From assembly GCF_019974135.1 (NCBI RefSeq), contig NZ_AP025017.1:1550001-1614000 (forward strand): a DNA stretch of 64,000 bases, written 5' to 3'. Below, piece after piece: positions 54,496 through 63,508 of the stretch; position 1 is the first letter of the stretch, and the number at the start of each line of letters is the position of its first letter. A model generated the notes under the pieces. The model did not search any database and had not been told where the DNA came from. It saw only the letters and a list, made by a program, of their open reading frames with translations. The DNA is from Actinomyces capricornis. GTDB lineage: Bacteria > Actinomycetota > Actinomycetes > Actinomycetales > Actinomycetaceae. The position numbers and the translations under genes were made by a program.

Positions 54496-56196
54496 ATGGC
54501 ATGCGATCCGATCTCCTGGGCGGCATCCCCCGAGCGCTGCGCCGCGGCAGAGGCGGCTGACGAGGCCTTCGGGGATGCGATCAAGAATCTGGCCAATGCC
54601 GTCATGGAGGCCTACGGCAAGAGCGTGGCCTCCTTGGGGACGGTCTGGGCCCATATCGGCACCCCCGACCTGAGCGGCCGGGGCGGGGGATCGGCGCTCC
54701 AGGCCGGATCCGCGGCCCCGGATGCGGAGGGGATCGCGACCGTCCTGGGCTACGTCATGTGGGTGAGCCTGACGCTGGCGGTCCTCTCCCTGTTCGCGCT
54801 GGGAGGCATGATGGCGGTGCGGATGAGGTCGGGCGAGGGAGTCCTGGCGATCGGCCGGGCGGGCCTTGTCCTGGCCGCAGTGGTCCTCATCTCGGCGTCG
54901 AGTGCGATCGTCTCCGCGCTCATGCCCGCCGAGCCGAGCGGGGCCGGGGGAGCTGTGCTGCTCCTTCAGTCCGGGCTCTGGTGGTACACGGGCGCGGCAG
55001 CCGTCCTGTCGGTGATCATCGGCGGGGCGCGCATGGCATGGGAGCAGCGGGCCGAGCCGGGCCGCGAGACCGTCAGGGGCCTGCTGACCCTGGTGGTCGT
55101 CGCCGGGGCCGGGGTGACGATTGTCGGGCTCCTGGTGGCGGCGGCGGACTCCTTCGCGATCTGGCTGCTCAACGGCTCCTTGAACTGCGATGTCGTCTCG
55201 GACTCGGCCTGCTTCGGGCGGAATATGCTCACGCTCCTGGCGCTGACGACCAACGATCACGCGGGCGGTCTGGGGTACCTGCTCATCATCATCCTGGGCC
55301 TCATCGCGGTCCTGGCGGCGGTCGCGCAGATCATGCTCATGGTGGCCCGGGGAGGGATGCTGGTCATCCTTGCCGGCATCCTTCCCCTGTCCGCCTCCTT
55401 CACCAATACCCAGATGGGCCAGGCGTGGTTCCGGAGGTGCGTGTCGTGGCTGGTGGCGCTCATCGCGTACAAGCCGGCTGCGGCCATCGTGTATGCGGCC
55501 GCCTTCCAGCTCTCGGGCACGCAGGCCTTCTCCGATGACGGCAGCGGGCTGCTCGCGGTGCTCACCGGCCTCATGCTCATGATCATCGCCCTGCTCGCGA
55601 TGCCGGCATTGATGCGCTTCGTGACGCCCGTGGTGGGGAGGGTGGGCCTCGGCACCGGCGGCGCCGCGGGGGCCCTGGCCGGCCTGCCCACTGGTGCGGC
55701 CATGGTCGGGCGCCTGGCGGCCGGCGGCGGCCCGGGCGCCGCGGGAGGATCGGGACTCCCCGGCTCTGAGGGGCGATCGGGCCCATGGAGCCCGTCGGGC
55801 AGTGGCTGGAGCGGTGCAGGCGCCTCGGTGCAGGCGCAGTCCTCCGGCGCCCAGCAGGCAGGGCAGGCCGGCGAGGCGGGCGGCGCCGGATCGGGCGGCA
55901 GTGGTCCTGGAGGAGGCCGGGGCGCCGGCCGGAGCACTGGTCAGGATGCGGGGCGCCGTGCGGACCGGGGTGCCGGCCGGAGCGCGGATCAGGGGCCGGG
56001 CGCCGCAGATGCCGGCGGCGCGCGCACGGGCGGTGCCGGTGGTGGTACGGGGGCCGGCTCATCCCCCGCTCCGGCCGGTCGTGGCCCAGCGCCTCAGGCG
56101 GATAGGAAGACCCGGCAGGTGGCCGCAGCGGCGGTCAGGGGCCCGGGCGGGCAGTCGAGCAGTGAGGGGAAGGACGGTCCCAGTGGCAGCCGTTGA
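54496..56196 (+). CDS. polytopic membrane protein (VirB6/TrbL-like)
   Basis: A 566-residue membrane protein, probably the channel core. The start MACDPISWAASPERCAAAEA lacks a classical signal. About eight helices lie between residues 90 and 400, including LAVLSLFALGGMMAV, VVLISASSAIVSAL, LLIIILGLIAVLAAVAQIML and LLAVLTGLMLMIIALLAMPA. The C-terminal ~160 residues are an Ala/Gly/Ser/Gln-rich disordered tail. The topology matches VirB6/TrbL of type IV secretion systems. It overlaps the SCO6880-family gene by 14 bases. Confidence 0.78.
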   Translation: MACDPISWAASPERCAAAEAADEAFGDAIKNLANAVMEAYGKSVASLGTVWAHIGTPDLSGRGGGSALQAGSAAPDAEGIATVLGYVMWVSLTLAVLSLFALGGMMAVRMRSGEGVLAIGRAGLVLAAVVLISASSAIVSALMPAEPSGAGGAVLLLQSGLWWYTGAAAVLSVIIGGARMAWEQRAEPGRETVRGLLTLVVVAGAGVTIVGLLVAAADSFAIWLLNGSLNCDVVSDSACFGRNMLTLLALTTNDHAGGLGYLLIIILGLIAVLAAVAQIMLMVARGGMLVILAGILPLSASFTNTQMGQAWFRRCVSWLVALIAYKPAAAIVYAAAFQLSGTQAFSDDGSGLLAVLTGLMLMIIALLAMPALMRFVTPVVGRVGLGTGGAAGALAGLPTGAAMVGRLAAGGGPGAAGGSGLPGSEGRSGPWSPSGSGWSGAGASVQAQSSGAQQAGQAGEAGGAGSGGSGPGGGRGAGRSTGQDAGRRADRGAGRSADQGPGAADAGGARTGGAGGGTGAGSSPAPAGRGPAPQADRKTRQVAAAAVRGPGGQSSSEGKDGPSGSR

Positions 56197-57691
56197 TACG
56201 AGCAGGACTCCGCGGACCTACGGGAATTGGCGTCGGCCGTCGTCGCCGGGGATCCTCGGGCTGGGGTCGGTGGGCACGGGCCTGCTGCTGGCGGGTCTCA
56301 TCATCGTGGTCATCACGGTCATGGTGGCCGACCTCCTGCGGGCCGTCATCGTGGCGGGCGTGCTGGGGGTGGTCATGCTGGCGGTGCTCACCCGGGACGC
56401 CCACGGCCGCAACCTGCTCACCCGTGGGGGAGCGCGCCTGGGGTGGTGGGCGGCGCGCTCGCGCGGCTCGAACCTCTACCGCTCCGGGCCGCTGGGGCGC
56501 GCGCTGTGGGGCACCTACCAGCTGCCGGGCCTGGCGGCGCCCACACGGCTGAGCGAGCACATGGACTCCTACGGGCGGCCCTTCGCGCTGCTGCACACCC
56601 CCGCCACCGGGTCCTACTCGGTGGTCATCGGCACTGAGCCCGACGGCGCCGCCCTGGTGGACTCCGAGCAGATCGACGTGTGGGTGGCCGACTGGGGCCA
56701 CTGGCTGGCCAATCTCGGGGATGAGCCCGGTATCGAGGCCGCCTCGGTGACGATTGAGACGGCACCGGATTCGGGCACGCGCCTGCGCCGGGAGGTGGAG
56801 GGCAGTATCGACCCCGATGCGCCGGCCTTCGCCCGTGAGATGCTCAGGGAGGTGGTGGGCCGCTACCCGGCCGGGTCCTCCACGGTCAAGGCCTTCGTGG
56901 CCATCACCTTCAGCGCCGCGCAGCGCTCGGGGGCCAGGAGGCGTGCGCCTGAGGAGATGGGCCGCGAGCTGGCGGCGCGTTTGCCGGGCCTGACCGCCGG
57001 GCTTCAGGCCACGGGCGCGGGCGCCGCCCACCCGTTGACGGCCCAGGAGCTGTGCGAGGCGGTGCGGATCGCCTATGACCCTGCGGCAGCCGCGCTCATT
57101 GATGAGGCGCACGCCGCGGGGCAGACGGTGGAGCTGACCTGGCCGGAGGTGGGGCCCAGTGCGGCGCAGGCCTCGTGGGGCGGCTACCGCCACGACTCGG
57201 CCTACTCGTGCACCTGGGCGATGACCCAGGCCCCGCGCGGCACCGTGCAGTCCGGGGTGCTGGCGCGGCTGCTGGCCCCGCACCGCGATATCACCCGTAA
57301 GCGCGTGACCCTGCTGTACCGGCCGATCGACGCCGCGAGGGCCGCTGCGATCGTCGAGGCGGATCTGCGGGCGGCGGAGTTCCGGGTGACCTCGACGAGC
57401 AAGCCGGCGGCGCGTGACAGCCTCGCGGTGCGGGCCGCGGCGGCGACCGCGCAGGAGGAGGCCGCAGGTGCGGGCCTGGTCCAGTTCGGCATGCTGGTGA
57501 CCGCCACGGTCGCGGACCTGTCCAAGGAGGCGGACGCCCGTGCGGCGATCGATAATCTTGCGGCCACGGCACGGCTGCGGCTGCGCCCGGTCTACGGATC
57601 CCAGGACTCGGCCTTCGCGGCGGCTCTGCCGCTGGGGCTCGTGCTGCCCAAGCACATCAAGGTCCCTACGGAGCTGAGGGAGAGGCTGTGA
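56183..57691 (+). CDS. SCO6880-family secretion protein
   Basis: A 502-residue protein with the diagnostic N-terminus RTYGNWRRPSSPGILGLGSV followed by two membrane helices (GLLLAGLIIVVITVMVADLL; VIVAGVLGVVMLAVL). The rest is soluble: YGRPFALLHTPATGSYSVVI, EQIDVWVADWGHWLANLGDE, VTIETAPDSGTRLRREVEGS, TWAMTQAPRGTVQSGVLARL and ITRKRVTLLYRPIDAARAAA. SCO6880-family proteins sit just before VirB4-like ATPases in actinobacterial transfer clusters and seem to replace the N-terminal half of VirB4. The GTG at 56183 is the start. It overlaps the ATPase gene by GTGA. Confidence 0.85.
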   Translation: MAAVDTSRTPRTYGNWRRPSSPGILGLGSVGTGLLLAGLIIVVITVMVADLLRAVIVAGVLGVVMLAVLTRDAHGRNLLTRGGARLGWWAARSRGSNLYRSGPLGRALWGTYQLPGLAAPTRLSEHMDSYGRPFALLHTPATGSYSVVIGTEPDGAALVDSEQIDVWVADWGHWLANLGDEPGIEAASVTIETAPDSGTRLRREVEGSIDPDAPAFAREMLREVVGRYPAGSSTVKAFVAITFSAAQRSGARRRAPEEMGRELAARLPGLTAGLQATGAGAAHPLTAQELCEAVRIAYDPAAAALIDEAHAAGQTVELTWPEVGPSAAQASWGGYRHDSAYSCTWAMTQAPRGTVQSGVLARLLAPHRDITRKRVTLLYRPIDAARAAAIVEADLRAAEFRVTSTSKPAARDSLAVRAAAATAQEEAAGAGLVQFGMLVTATVADLSKEADARAAIDNLAATARLRLRPVYGSQDSAFAAALPLGLVLPKHIKVPTELRERL

Positions 57692-59247
57692 GTACCAGGA
57701 GGTCGCCGCGCAGGGGCGGGGGCATGAAGGGCGAGCAGCCCCGGGAGCCGCGCCCCCAGCGCCCGCCGATGCGGGGGTGGCTGGGCCGCGGTCGGGGCGC
57801 GTCGACCTACGTGCAGCAGGCTGACGAGTGGCGTGGCACCACGGTGCAGGTCTGCGGCCTGTGGCCCTTCGCCGTCGGGACGGGCACTCCGATGGTGGGC
57901 GTGCCCCTGGGCCGGCATGTGCACACCGGTGCCACCCTGTGCTGCGACCCGATCTCCTGGTTCCAGCGGGCCAAGCTCATCTCCAACCCGAGCGCCTTCG
58001 TGCTGGGCAAGCCGGGCCTGGGCAAGTCGACGATTGTGCGCCGCATGGCCACGGGGCTGGCCGGATACGGCGTCATGCCGATTGTTCTGGGCGATCTCAA
58101 GCCCGATTATGTCGATCTCATCGAGGCGCTGGGTGGGCAGGTCATCACCCTGGGCCGTGGGCGCGGCTACCTCAACATCCTGGATCCGGGGGAGGCGGCG
58201 GGGGCGGCCCGTCGGCTGCGGGAGGCGGGGCTGGGCAAGGAGGCCGCGCAGGTCCTGGCCGATGCTCACGGGCGCCGGCACACGATGGTCTCAGCACTGC
58301 TGACGATCCTGCGCCAGGCCCCGCCCACGGATCGGGAGGAGACGATCCTGGACCGGGCCCTGAAGCATCTCGATGAGCACCACGATGGCGTTCCCGTCCT
58401 GGGGGATCTGCTCCGCGTCATCCAGGACGGCCCGCCGCAGGTGCGGGCGGTGGCCCTGGACCGTGGGGACGAGGCCCGCTACAAGGAGATCACTGAGGGC
58501 CTGGAGGCCTCTCTCATCGGCCTGGTGGGCGGTGGGAGGCTGGGGGAGGCGTTCTCGCGCCAGACCACGAATCCGATGCGCCGCGATGCCCCGGTGGTCT
58601 ACGACGTCTCCGCGATCGACGACTCCGAGATGGATCTTCAGGCCGCCACCCTGCTGGCCTGCTGGTCTGCCGGATTCGGCACCGTCAATGTGGCCCACGC
58701 GCTGGCCGATGCCGGGCTGGAGCCCCGGCGCCACTACTTCGTCATCCTCGATGAGCTGTGGCGGGCGCTGCGTGCCGGCCGCGGGATGGTCGACCGTGTG
58801 GACGCCCTCACGCGCCTGAACCGGCAGCGGGGTGTGGGCATGGCGATGATCTCCCACACGATGAGCGACCTGCTGGCCCTGGCCAGCCAGGAGGACCGGA
58901 TGAAGGCCCGGGGCTTCGTGGAGCGCTCGGGCATGGTCATCTGTGGCGGCCTGCCCTCGGCGGAGATGCCGCAGCTCACGGCCGCTGTGCCCTTCTCCGG
59001 GGCCGAGCAGGAGCTGCTCATCGGGTGGCAGGACCCGCCCGCCTGGGATCCCGCGACGGGCCGGGAGGCCGAGCCCCCGGGGCGGGGGAAGTTCCTGGTC
59101 AAGGTCGGCGGGCGCCCGGGCATCCCGGTGGATGTCCAGCTGACCGAGACCGAGTTGTCCATCAATGACACCAACAAGCTGTGGCACGAGCGCTCCCGGG
59201 TGGGGTCCCGCGCTCACGCAGAAGAGGATCCCGACCGGCGTCGTTGA
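57688..59247 (+). CDS. VirB4/TraC-like secretion ATPase
   Basis: A 519-residue cytoplasmic ATPase that should power the secretion cluster. Walker A is GKPGLGKST at 107-115; Walker B is FVILDELWRAL with D355/E356; the arginine-rich MAMISHTMSDLLALASQEDR segment and FVERSGMVICGGLPSAEM follow, as in VirB4/TraC. The N-terminal 40 residues are basic and low-complexity. It lacks the N-terminal VirB4 domain, consistent with the separate SCO6880-family protein upstream. It is the last gene of the run: no coupling ATPase, relaxase or integrase follows, and a convergent lipoprotein gene ends 84 bases away. Confidence 0.88.
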   Translation: MSTRRSPRRGGGMKGEQPREPRPQRPPMRGWLGRGRGASTYVQQADEWRGTTVQVCGLWPFAVGTGTPMVGVPLGRHVHTGATLCCDPISWFQRAKLISNPSAFVLGKPGLGKSTIVRRMATGLAGYGVMPIVLGDLKPDYVDLIEALGGQVITLGRGRGYLNILDPGEAAGAARRLREAGLGKEAAQVLADAHGRRHTMVSALLTILRQAPPTDREETILDRALKHLDEHHDGVPVLGDLLRVIQDGPPQVRAVALDRGDEARYKEITEGLEASLIGLVGGGRLGEAFSRQTTNPMRRDAPVVYDVSAIDDSEMDLQAATLLACWSAGFGTVNVAHALADAGLEPRRHYFVILDELWRALRAGRGMVDRVDALTRLNRQRGVGMAMISHTMSDLLALASQEDRMKARGFVERSGMVICGGLPSAEMPQLTAAVPFSGAEQELLIGWQDPPAWDPATGREAEPPGRGKFLVKVGGRPGIPVDVQLTETELSINDTNKLWHERSRVGSRAHAEEDPDRRR

Positions 59248-59331
59248 GCCGTACCCCGGCTCCGAAACAGGGCTGCGGAGGAAGGAGCGGATTGCTCGGT
59301 GTGTCGTGGACAGGGCTGATGGCTGTGGTGC

Positions 59332-60099
59332 TCATGGCTGGTCGGTGGTGGTGGGCTCGGTGGAGGGTTGGCTGGTAGTGGGCTCATAGAACGGTTCTTC
59401 TGGGTAGGGGACGGCGAGGGCGGCGTGGTCGATGGTGACGTTGGCTCGTTGTGTGGCGGTGTCGAGGAGGTCGAGGGGTGTGGGTGTGGCGGGTTGGTTG
59501 CCGTTGGTGGCGGTGGTCAGGGCGATGAGGCCGGTTTTGCCCTGGTTGTCTTTGACGGGGACGTAGATGCGTTGGAAGGTGCGCTGGGCCCCGTCGCCGG
59601 CGGTGACGGTGGAGGTGTAGCCGGTGACGCCATCGGGCAGTTGATCGCTGGGTGTGAGAGTGAATGCTTCTGAGCGTGTCGGTGGTGAGGATGGCATTGC
59701 CCAGTAGGGGGCTTCGAGTGTTCTGCCGTCGCATGAGGAGATGACACTGGCGATGCTGTGGAAGCGCTGGTTGGGCTCGGATTCAATCATGTCCAGCACC
59801 AGGGTCTGCGTCACCTCAACATCACCCGCGTCAATCACAACTGTTGTGGCGTCGGTCTCCGGCGTGTGTGAGAGTGCTATGCTGAGAAGATAATCTGCCT
59901 GGAGGCATCCGGTTGTCTCGACAATATTATTCTGCGCGACGAGAGTGTCGCCTCCCGGCACGTCATCGGTGGTGAGCATGAGCGCGACCATGGATGCCGG
60001 TGGAGTGGGGTCTGGCTGATGTACTGCTTCCCGAGAGCATCCCACCAGAAGCGCACTAGTGAAGCACACCACTAGTGAAGCACACACAGACCGCAGCAC
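59332..60099 (-). CDS. lipoprotein paralogue 2, 5' end disrupted by a 16-bp tandem duplication
   Basis: A lipoprotein of ~255 residues closely alike to its upstream neighbour. The mature part (TFQRIYVPVKDNQGKTGLIA, TATNGNQPATPTPLDLLDTA) is nearly identical to the paralogue, and the N-terminal third has diverged. The annotated start is a GTG without ribosome site. The ATG at 60124 gives MRRPVALYRAA, matching the paralogue's MKISAALYRAV, but that frame hits a TAG after about 22 codons. Removing one copy of the 16-base repeat at 60054-60085 restores a continuous signal and the lipobox LLVGC. The gene is therefore off, phase-variable or restarted at the GTG. Function unknown. Confidence 0.7.
   Translation of the reverse strand: MLRSVCASLVVCFTSALLVGCSREAVHQPDPTPPASMVALMLTTDDVPGGDTLVAQNNIVETTGCLQADYLLSIALSHTPETDATTVVIDAGDVEVTQTLVLDMIESEPNQRFHSIASVISSCDGRTLEAPYWAMPSSPPTRSEAFTLTPSDQLPDGVTGYTSTVTAGDGAQRTFQRIYVPVKDNQGKTGLIALTTATNGNQPATPTPLDLLDTATQRANVTIDHAALAVPYPEEPFYEPTTSQPSTEPTTTDQP
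60054..60085. repeat. tandem 16-bp duplication in a lipoprotein signal sequence
   Basis: CACTAGTGAAGCACAC stands twice head to tail at 60054-60069 and 60070-60085. Sixteen is not a multiple of three, so the second copy shifts the lipoprotein frame. The paralogous gene has a single uninterrupted version at the same place. Confidence 0.9.
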
Positions 60100-60167
60100 G
60101 GTAGAGTGCGACAGGTCTTCTCATCGAGGAAGCCCTGTGACGTGCTTATTCTGGGCGATTGGGTCGA

Positions 60168-60929
60168 TCATGATTGCTCAGTGGTGGGCTGTGCTGTGGT
60201 GGGTTCGTAAATGGGGACCTCGGGGTAGGGGACGGCGAGGGCGGCGTGGTCGATGGTGACGTCGGCGCGTTGTACGGCGGTGTCGAGCAGGTCCAGGGGG
60301 GTGGGTGTGGCGGGTTGGTTGCCGTTGGTGGCGGTGGTCAGGGCGATGAGGCCGGTTTTGCCCTGGCTGTCCTTGACGGGGACGTAGATGCGCTGGAAGG
60401 TGCGCTGGGCCCCGTCGCCTGCGGTGACGGTGGAGGTGTATCCGGTGATGCCGTCGGGAAGTTCCTCTGCGGGGGTCAGGGTGAAGGACTCCGACAGGTC
60501 CGTGTTTGCTGTAGGTATAGCTTCGAATGGGGCTTCGAGTGTTCTGCCGTCGCATGAGGAGATGACGCTGGCGATGCTGTGGAAGCGCTGGTTGGGCTCC
60601 GACTCGATGAGATCCAGTACCAGGGTCTGCATCACCTCAACATCACCTGTGTCAATCACGACTGTCGTGGCATCAGTCTCTGGTGAGTGCGACAGAGCAA
60701 GGTTAAGAAAAGACTCCGCCTGGGGACAGCCGGTTGTTTGCACAATGGTTCTTCGGGCGGTCAGGCCACTGCTACCTAGTACGTCATCGGTGGTGAGCAT
60801 GAGCGCGACCATGGATGGCGGTGGAGTTGGGTCTGGCTGATGTACTGTTTCCCGAGAGCATCCTGCCACGAGTGTACTGGTCAGGCAAAGATAAAGCACA
60901 GCGCGATAGAGCGCGGCAGAAATTTTCAT
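60168..60929 (-). CDS. lipoprotein paralogue 1
   Basis: A 253-residue exported lipoprotein: MKISAALYRAVLYLCLTSTL followed by lipobox LVAGC. The mature protein begins SRETVHQPDPTPP, then SMVALMLTTDDVLGSSGL, TDATTVVIDTGDVEVMQTLV, ESEPNQRFHSIASVISSCDG and the Thr/Pro-rich end YEPTTAQPTTEQS. I do not recognise the family. Its ATG shares one base with the DUF6571 stop (TGATG), so the lipoprotein is made with that protein. Two secreted paralogues next to a WXG100-like/DUF6571 pair could be immunity proteins; this is inference. Confidence 0.8.
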   Translation of the reverse strand: MKISAALYRAVLYLCLTSTLVAGCSRETVHQPDPTPPPSMVALMLTTDDVLGSSGLTARRTIVQTTGCPQAESFLNLALSHSPETDATTVVIDTGDVEVMQTLVLDLIESEPNQRFHSIASVISSCDGRTLEAPFEAIPTANTDLSESFTLTPAEELPDGITGYTSTVTAGDGAQRTFQRIYVPVKDSQGKTGLIALTTATNGNQPATPTPLDLLDTAVQRADVTIDHAALAVPYPEVPIYEPTTAQPTTEQS

Positions 60930-63022
60930 CAGGAGAACCTATTGATGAACATGCGATCGAAAGTCGTGTCGATCAAAGTCGAGGGCACTCTCGCACTCAC
61001 GCCCAGGGGGCTGCCGACAAGACTCTGAAGAGAACTGCGCGCGACGCTCTGCTCTCCTTCGTCAAGGGCTTCAAGTTCCTCCTGGGTGATGAGGCGAGTA
61101 GTCCCATCGGGGTTGGTGACCACTCCGTCGGTCATGTCGTCAGGCTCGACATCATCCAAGGTGACTCCGGAGTTCTCATCCTGATAGCCATTGAGACCGG
61201 CCGCATCCGCGGCGAACTGGAGACGCAGGCGGTAATCCTGCAGTGCCTGTTCCGCCATGGCGTCCTGCTTAGCCGTCTCACTTTTTGCCCCGTTGGCCCA
61301 TGTTTTTTTAGCCTGCTCGGCGAGCTCATCAATGAGCATGCCTGAGCCAACGGAAGTCACAGGGTTCTTTCCGGCGCCTGCAGCCCCTGCTGCCTCGGAG
61401 GCTGCCGATTTCCCGAGTTCGATCCACGCCAGGGCATAATCATCCTTCGCCTGGGCATCCTCAATCGCCCCGGTTCCCACAGCGTTGGCGAAGGCCCCCT
61501 CGACGGCACTCCACTGGGTTGCGTGGGTGGTGAATTGATCGTCTGTCATCTCCGGGGTCACGCCCTCTGCCTCTGCCTTGTTCACTGCCTGTCGCATATC
61601 AATCAGGGATTGACGGTCCCGGCCGATGACGCCGAGCGCAACGTCAAGATCCTTCGTACTGAACCAGGGGGAGTCGGTGAGTTGTTCCCCGTTTGGTGGG
61701 GCGACCGTGTGTCGAAGATCAATGACACCGTCGCCATCGTCGTCCTTCGTAGGCTGAGCGCCACTGCCGTTGGCATATGCTGACGCGACGGATGGCATGT
61801 AGGTCTCCATGATGCGCTCAAGGTGCGGGGCCATTTCGACGCCTGCAACGTCAGCATCAGGTCCGCCGGCAAGGGCGCTGGTGTCCGCTTGGTGGGGCAG
61901 GCGCTGTATCGCCTGAGCGGCGAGGGTTGCGGCCTCGGCGGGGTGCGCTGCCTTCACGCCGGGGTCGGTGGACGCTGCTGCCATTGCCGAGGAGATCCCG
62001 CTCAGGTCCCCGCCAGCGGCATAGTGGTCATGCTCCGTGAGCCAGTATCCAATCCGCTCCGGGTGCCCGTTGAAGAACTCGAAGGACAGCTCCGGCCGAT
62101 TGCCCAGATTGTGGAACACGATTGACGGGATGTCCTCGCTCCACTCCGCTTCGTCACGGCCAACCATCTCGTAGAAGAAGCGCGGCTCACCGTGCCACGG
62201 CCAACTGTTCGTCGTATTCGCCTCCGCATCCTGACGCTGGATCTCGTCCATCTTCTCGGCGACGCCACGCATGAATGGATCGCTCGCGTCATCGTTATTG
62301 TACAGGAGCCACTGCAGGCCGTCCGTGTGAGTTCGCCTGGGGTAAATTGGCACTGAGTTCGGGTCTGATGTTGGATAGCGCGCCGACCGAACTAATTCTT
62401 CCCCGAACTCCTCGGCCTTCTCGGGGCTCCACCCATTGGTCGCCGTGTTCAGGGAGGATTTCAACAGCTCCAGAACGGATTTCGCGTTCTCCTTCTGTTT
62501 ACTGTCTGTTGCTACATGCGCCCCGATGTATTCCGTCAGGGCAAGAGTTCCCTCCGGCCCCAACTGGGAGTGCATGGCTCCGGCCGTGTTCTCGTTCGAG
62601 CCCCACTTCTCCAAATACGTCTTCATCAGGGCGATGCGTGGATCGTCCTCGGCTCCACCATCGATGGAGGCCATATCCTGACCCATATCGGCCATTGCCT
62701 CGCCGATAGCGGTCTGCATTCCTTCCAGGTCGGTGGGGTCGTTCCCTGAGACCTCATAAGAGATACTGCCACTCTCGGGCACATTGCCGGTATCGCCTGA
62801 ATTGATGAGGATTGCCAGATCGACCTTGGCGTCCAGTGTCTTCGACTTGTTTCGAAGATCCTCCACATAGCTGGGAACAAATATCAGTGCATAGGTGGTT
62901 ATATAAACCTCGCCAGCGCTCTTCGTGAGAGTGTTGTACTTCTCCTCGATGGTCGTCGCGGCCGAGGAGAGGCTGGTTGCGGCGCCACGGAGCTGCTCGA
63001 TATCAACAGTGACCTTAGTCAT
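60929..63022 (-). CDS. DUF6571 family protein (WXG100-like N-terminus)
   Basis: A 697-residue protein of lower GC than most of the window. The first ~100 residues (VDIEQLRGAATSLSSAATTI) have the helical plan of WXG100/ESX substrates. The central part matches DUF6571: ALMKTYLEKWGSNENTAGAM, GWSPEKAEEFGEELVRSARY, SFEFFNGHPERIGYWLTEHD and HPAEAATLAAQAIQRLPHQA. A calcium-loop-like DDDGDGVID lies near residues 425-433. The C-terminal ~250 residues are helical. It has no N-terminal signal peptide; export by a type VII route is expected for such proteins but no ESX ATPase is in the window. AAGGAAT precedes the ATG. Confidence 0.82.
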   Translation of the reverse strand: MTKVTVDIEQLRGAATSLSSAATTIEEKYNTLTKSAGEVYITTYALIFVPSYVEDLRNKSKTLDAKVDLAILINSGDTGNVPESGSISYEVSGNDPTDLEGMQTAIGEAMADMGQDMASIDGGAEDDPRIALMKTYLEKWGSNENTAGAMHSQLGPEGTLALTEYIGAHVATDSKQKENAKSVLELLKSSLNTATNGWSPEKAEEFGEELVRSARYPTSDPNSVPIYPRRTHTDGLQWLLYNNDDASDPFMRGVAEKMDEIQRQDAEANTTNSWPWHGEPRFFYEMVGRDEAEWSEDIPSIVFHNLGNRPELSFEFFNGHPERIGYWLTEHDHYAAGGDLSGISSAMAAASTDPGVKAAHPAEAATLAAQAIQRLPHQADTSALAGGPDADVAGVEMAPHLERIMETYMPSVASAYANGSGAQPTKDDDGDGVIDLRHTVAPPNGEQLTDSPWFSTKDLDVALGVIGRDRQSLIDMRQAVNKAEAEGVTPEMTDDQFTTHATQWSAVEGAFANAVGTGAIEDAQAKDDYALAWIELGKSAASEAAGAAGAGKNPVTSVGSGMLIDELAEQAKKTWANGAKSETAKQDAMAEQALQDYRLRLQFAADAAGLNGYQDENSGVTLDDVEPDDMTDGVVTNPDGTTRLITQEELEALDEGEQSVARSSLQSLVGSPLGVSARVPSTLIDTTFDRMFINRFS

Positions 63023-63034
63023 GATGAATTCCTT

Positions 63035-63403
63035 TTAGTAGGGTGCCGCGAATCCGACTGCCGCCCCAAGGGCGGGCGAGGCTCCTCTAGTCAGCCAATA
63101 GAACTTCCAATCCTGATCCCCAGGAACCTCAACCTCCTCGGGTTCGCCATTATATTCTTCCGTTGCGTGAGTGAAGTGACTCTCAAAAGCGTTCTTGATA
63201 CTGTTCCCCAGACCGTTGAGTTCCTCTACCCACCGATCGGCCTCGGGGGACTCCCAGGCGCCATTAGTGATCGCCGTGCTGGCCCCACTGCAGGGGTTCC
63301 CTATGTGTCCGCTACCGTCGGACTTCGTGTCGTCGGCATAGGTCTCCGCTAGGCTCTTATGGGTTTCCACGCTGTCGCGGTAGTAGTTGTGCTCGGCTGT
63401 CAT
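63035..63403 (-). CDS. small WXG100-like partner protein
   Basis: A 122-residue protein without signal peptide, starting MTAEHNYYRDSVETHKSLAE after GAGGAG. Helical segments flank AITNGAWESPEADRWVEELN, where GAWESPEA resembles the WXG turn, and it ends WKFYWLTRGASPALGAAVGF. The gene lies 12 bases ahead of the DUF6571 gene. Small helical proteins encoded just before large WXG100-like proteins usually pair with them for type VII export. Family assignment is by pattern only. Confidence 0.65.
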   Translation of the reverse strand: MTAEHNYYRDSVETHKSLAETYADDTKSDGSGHIGNPCSGASTAITNGAWESPEADRWVEELNGLGNSIKNAFESHFTHATEEYNGEPEEVEVPGDQDWKFYWLTRGASPALGAAVGFAAPY

Positions 63404-63508
63404 GGAGGATCTCCTCGTCAAGGGCGGCTCGCCTGCGTCACGAGATTGTAACGACCTCTCACTGGCGGTGATGCGCTGACTGCGATGAGATGCCGGTCAC
63501 TGACGACA

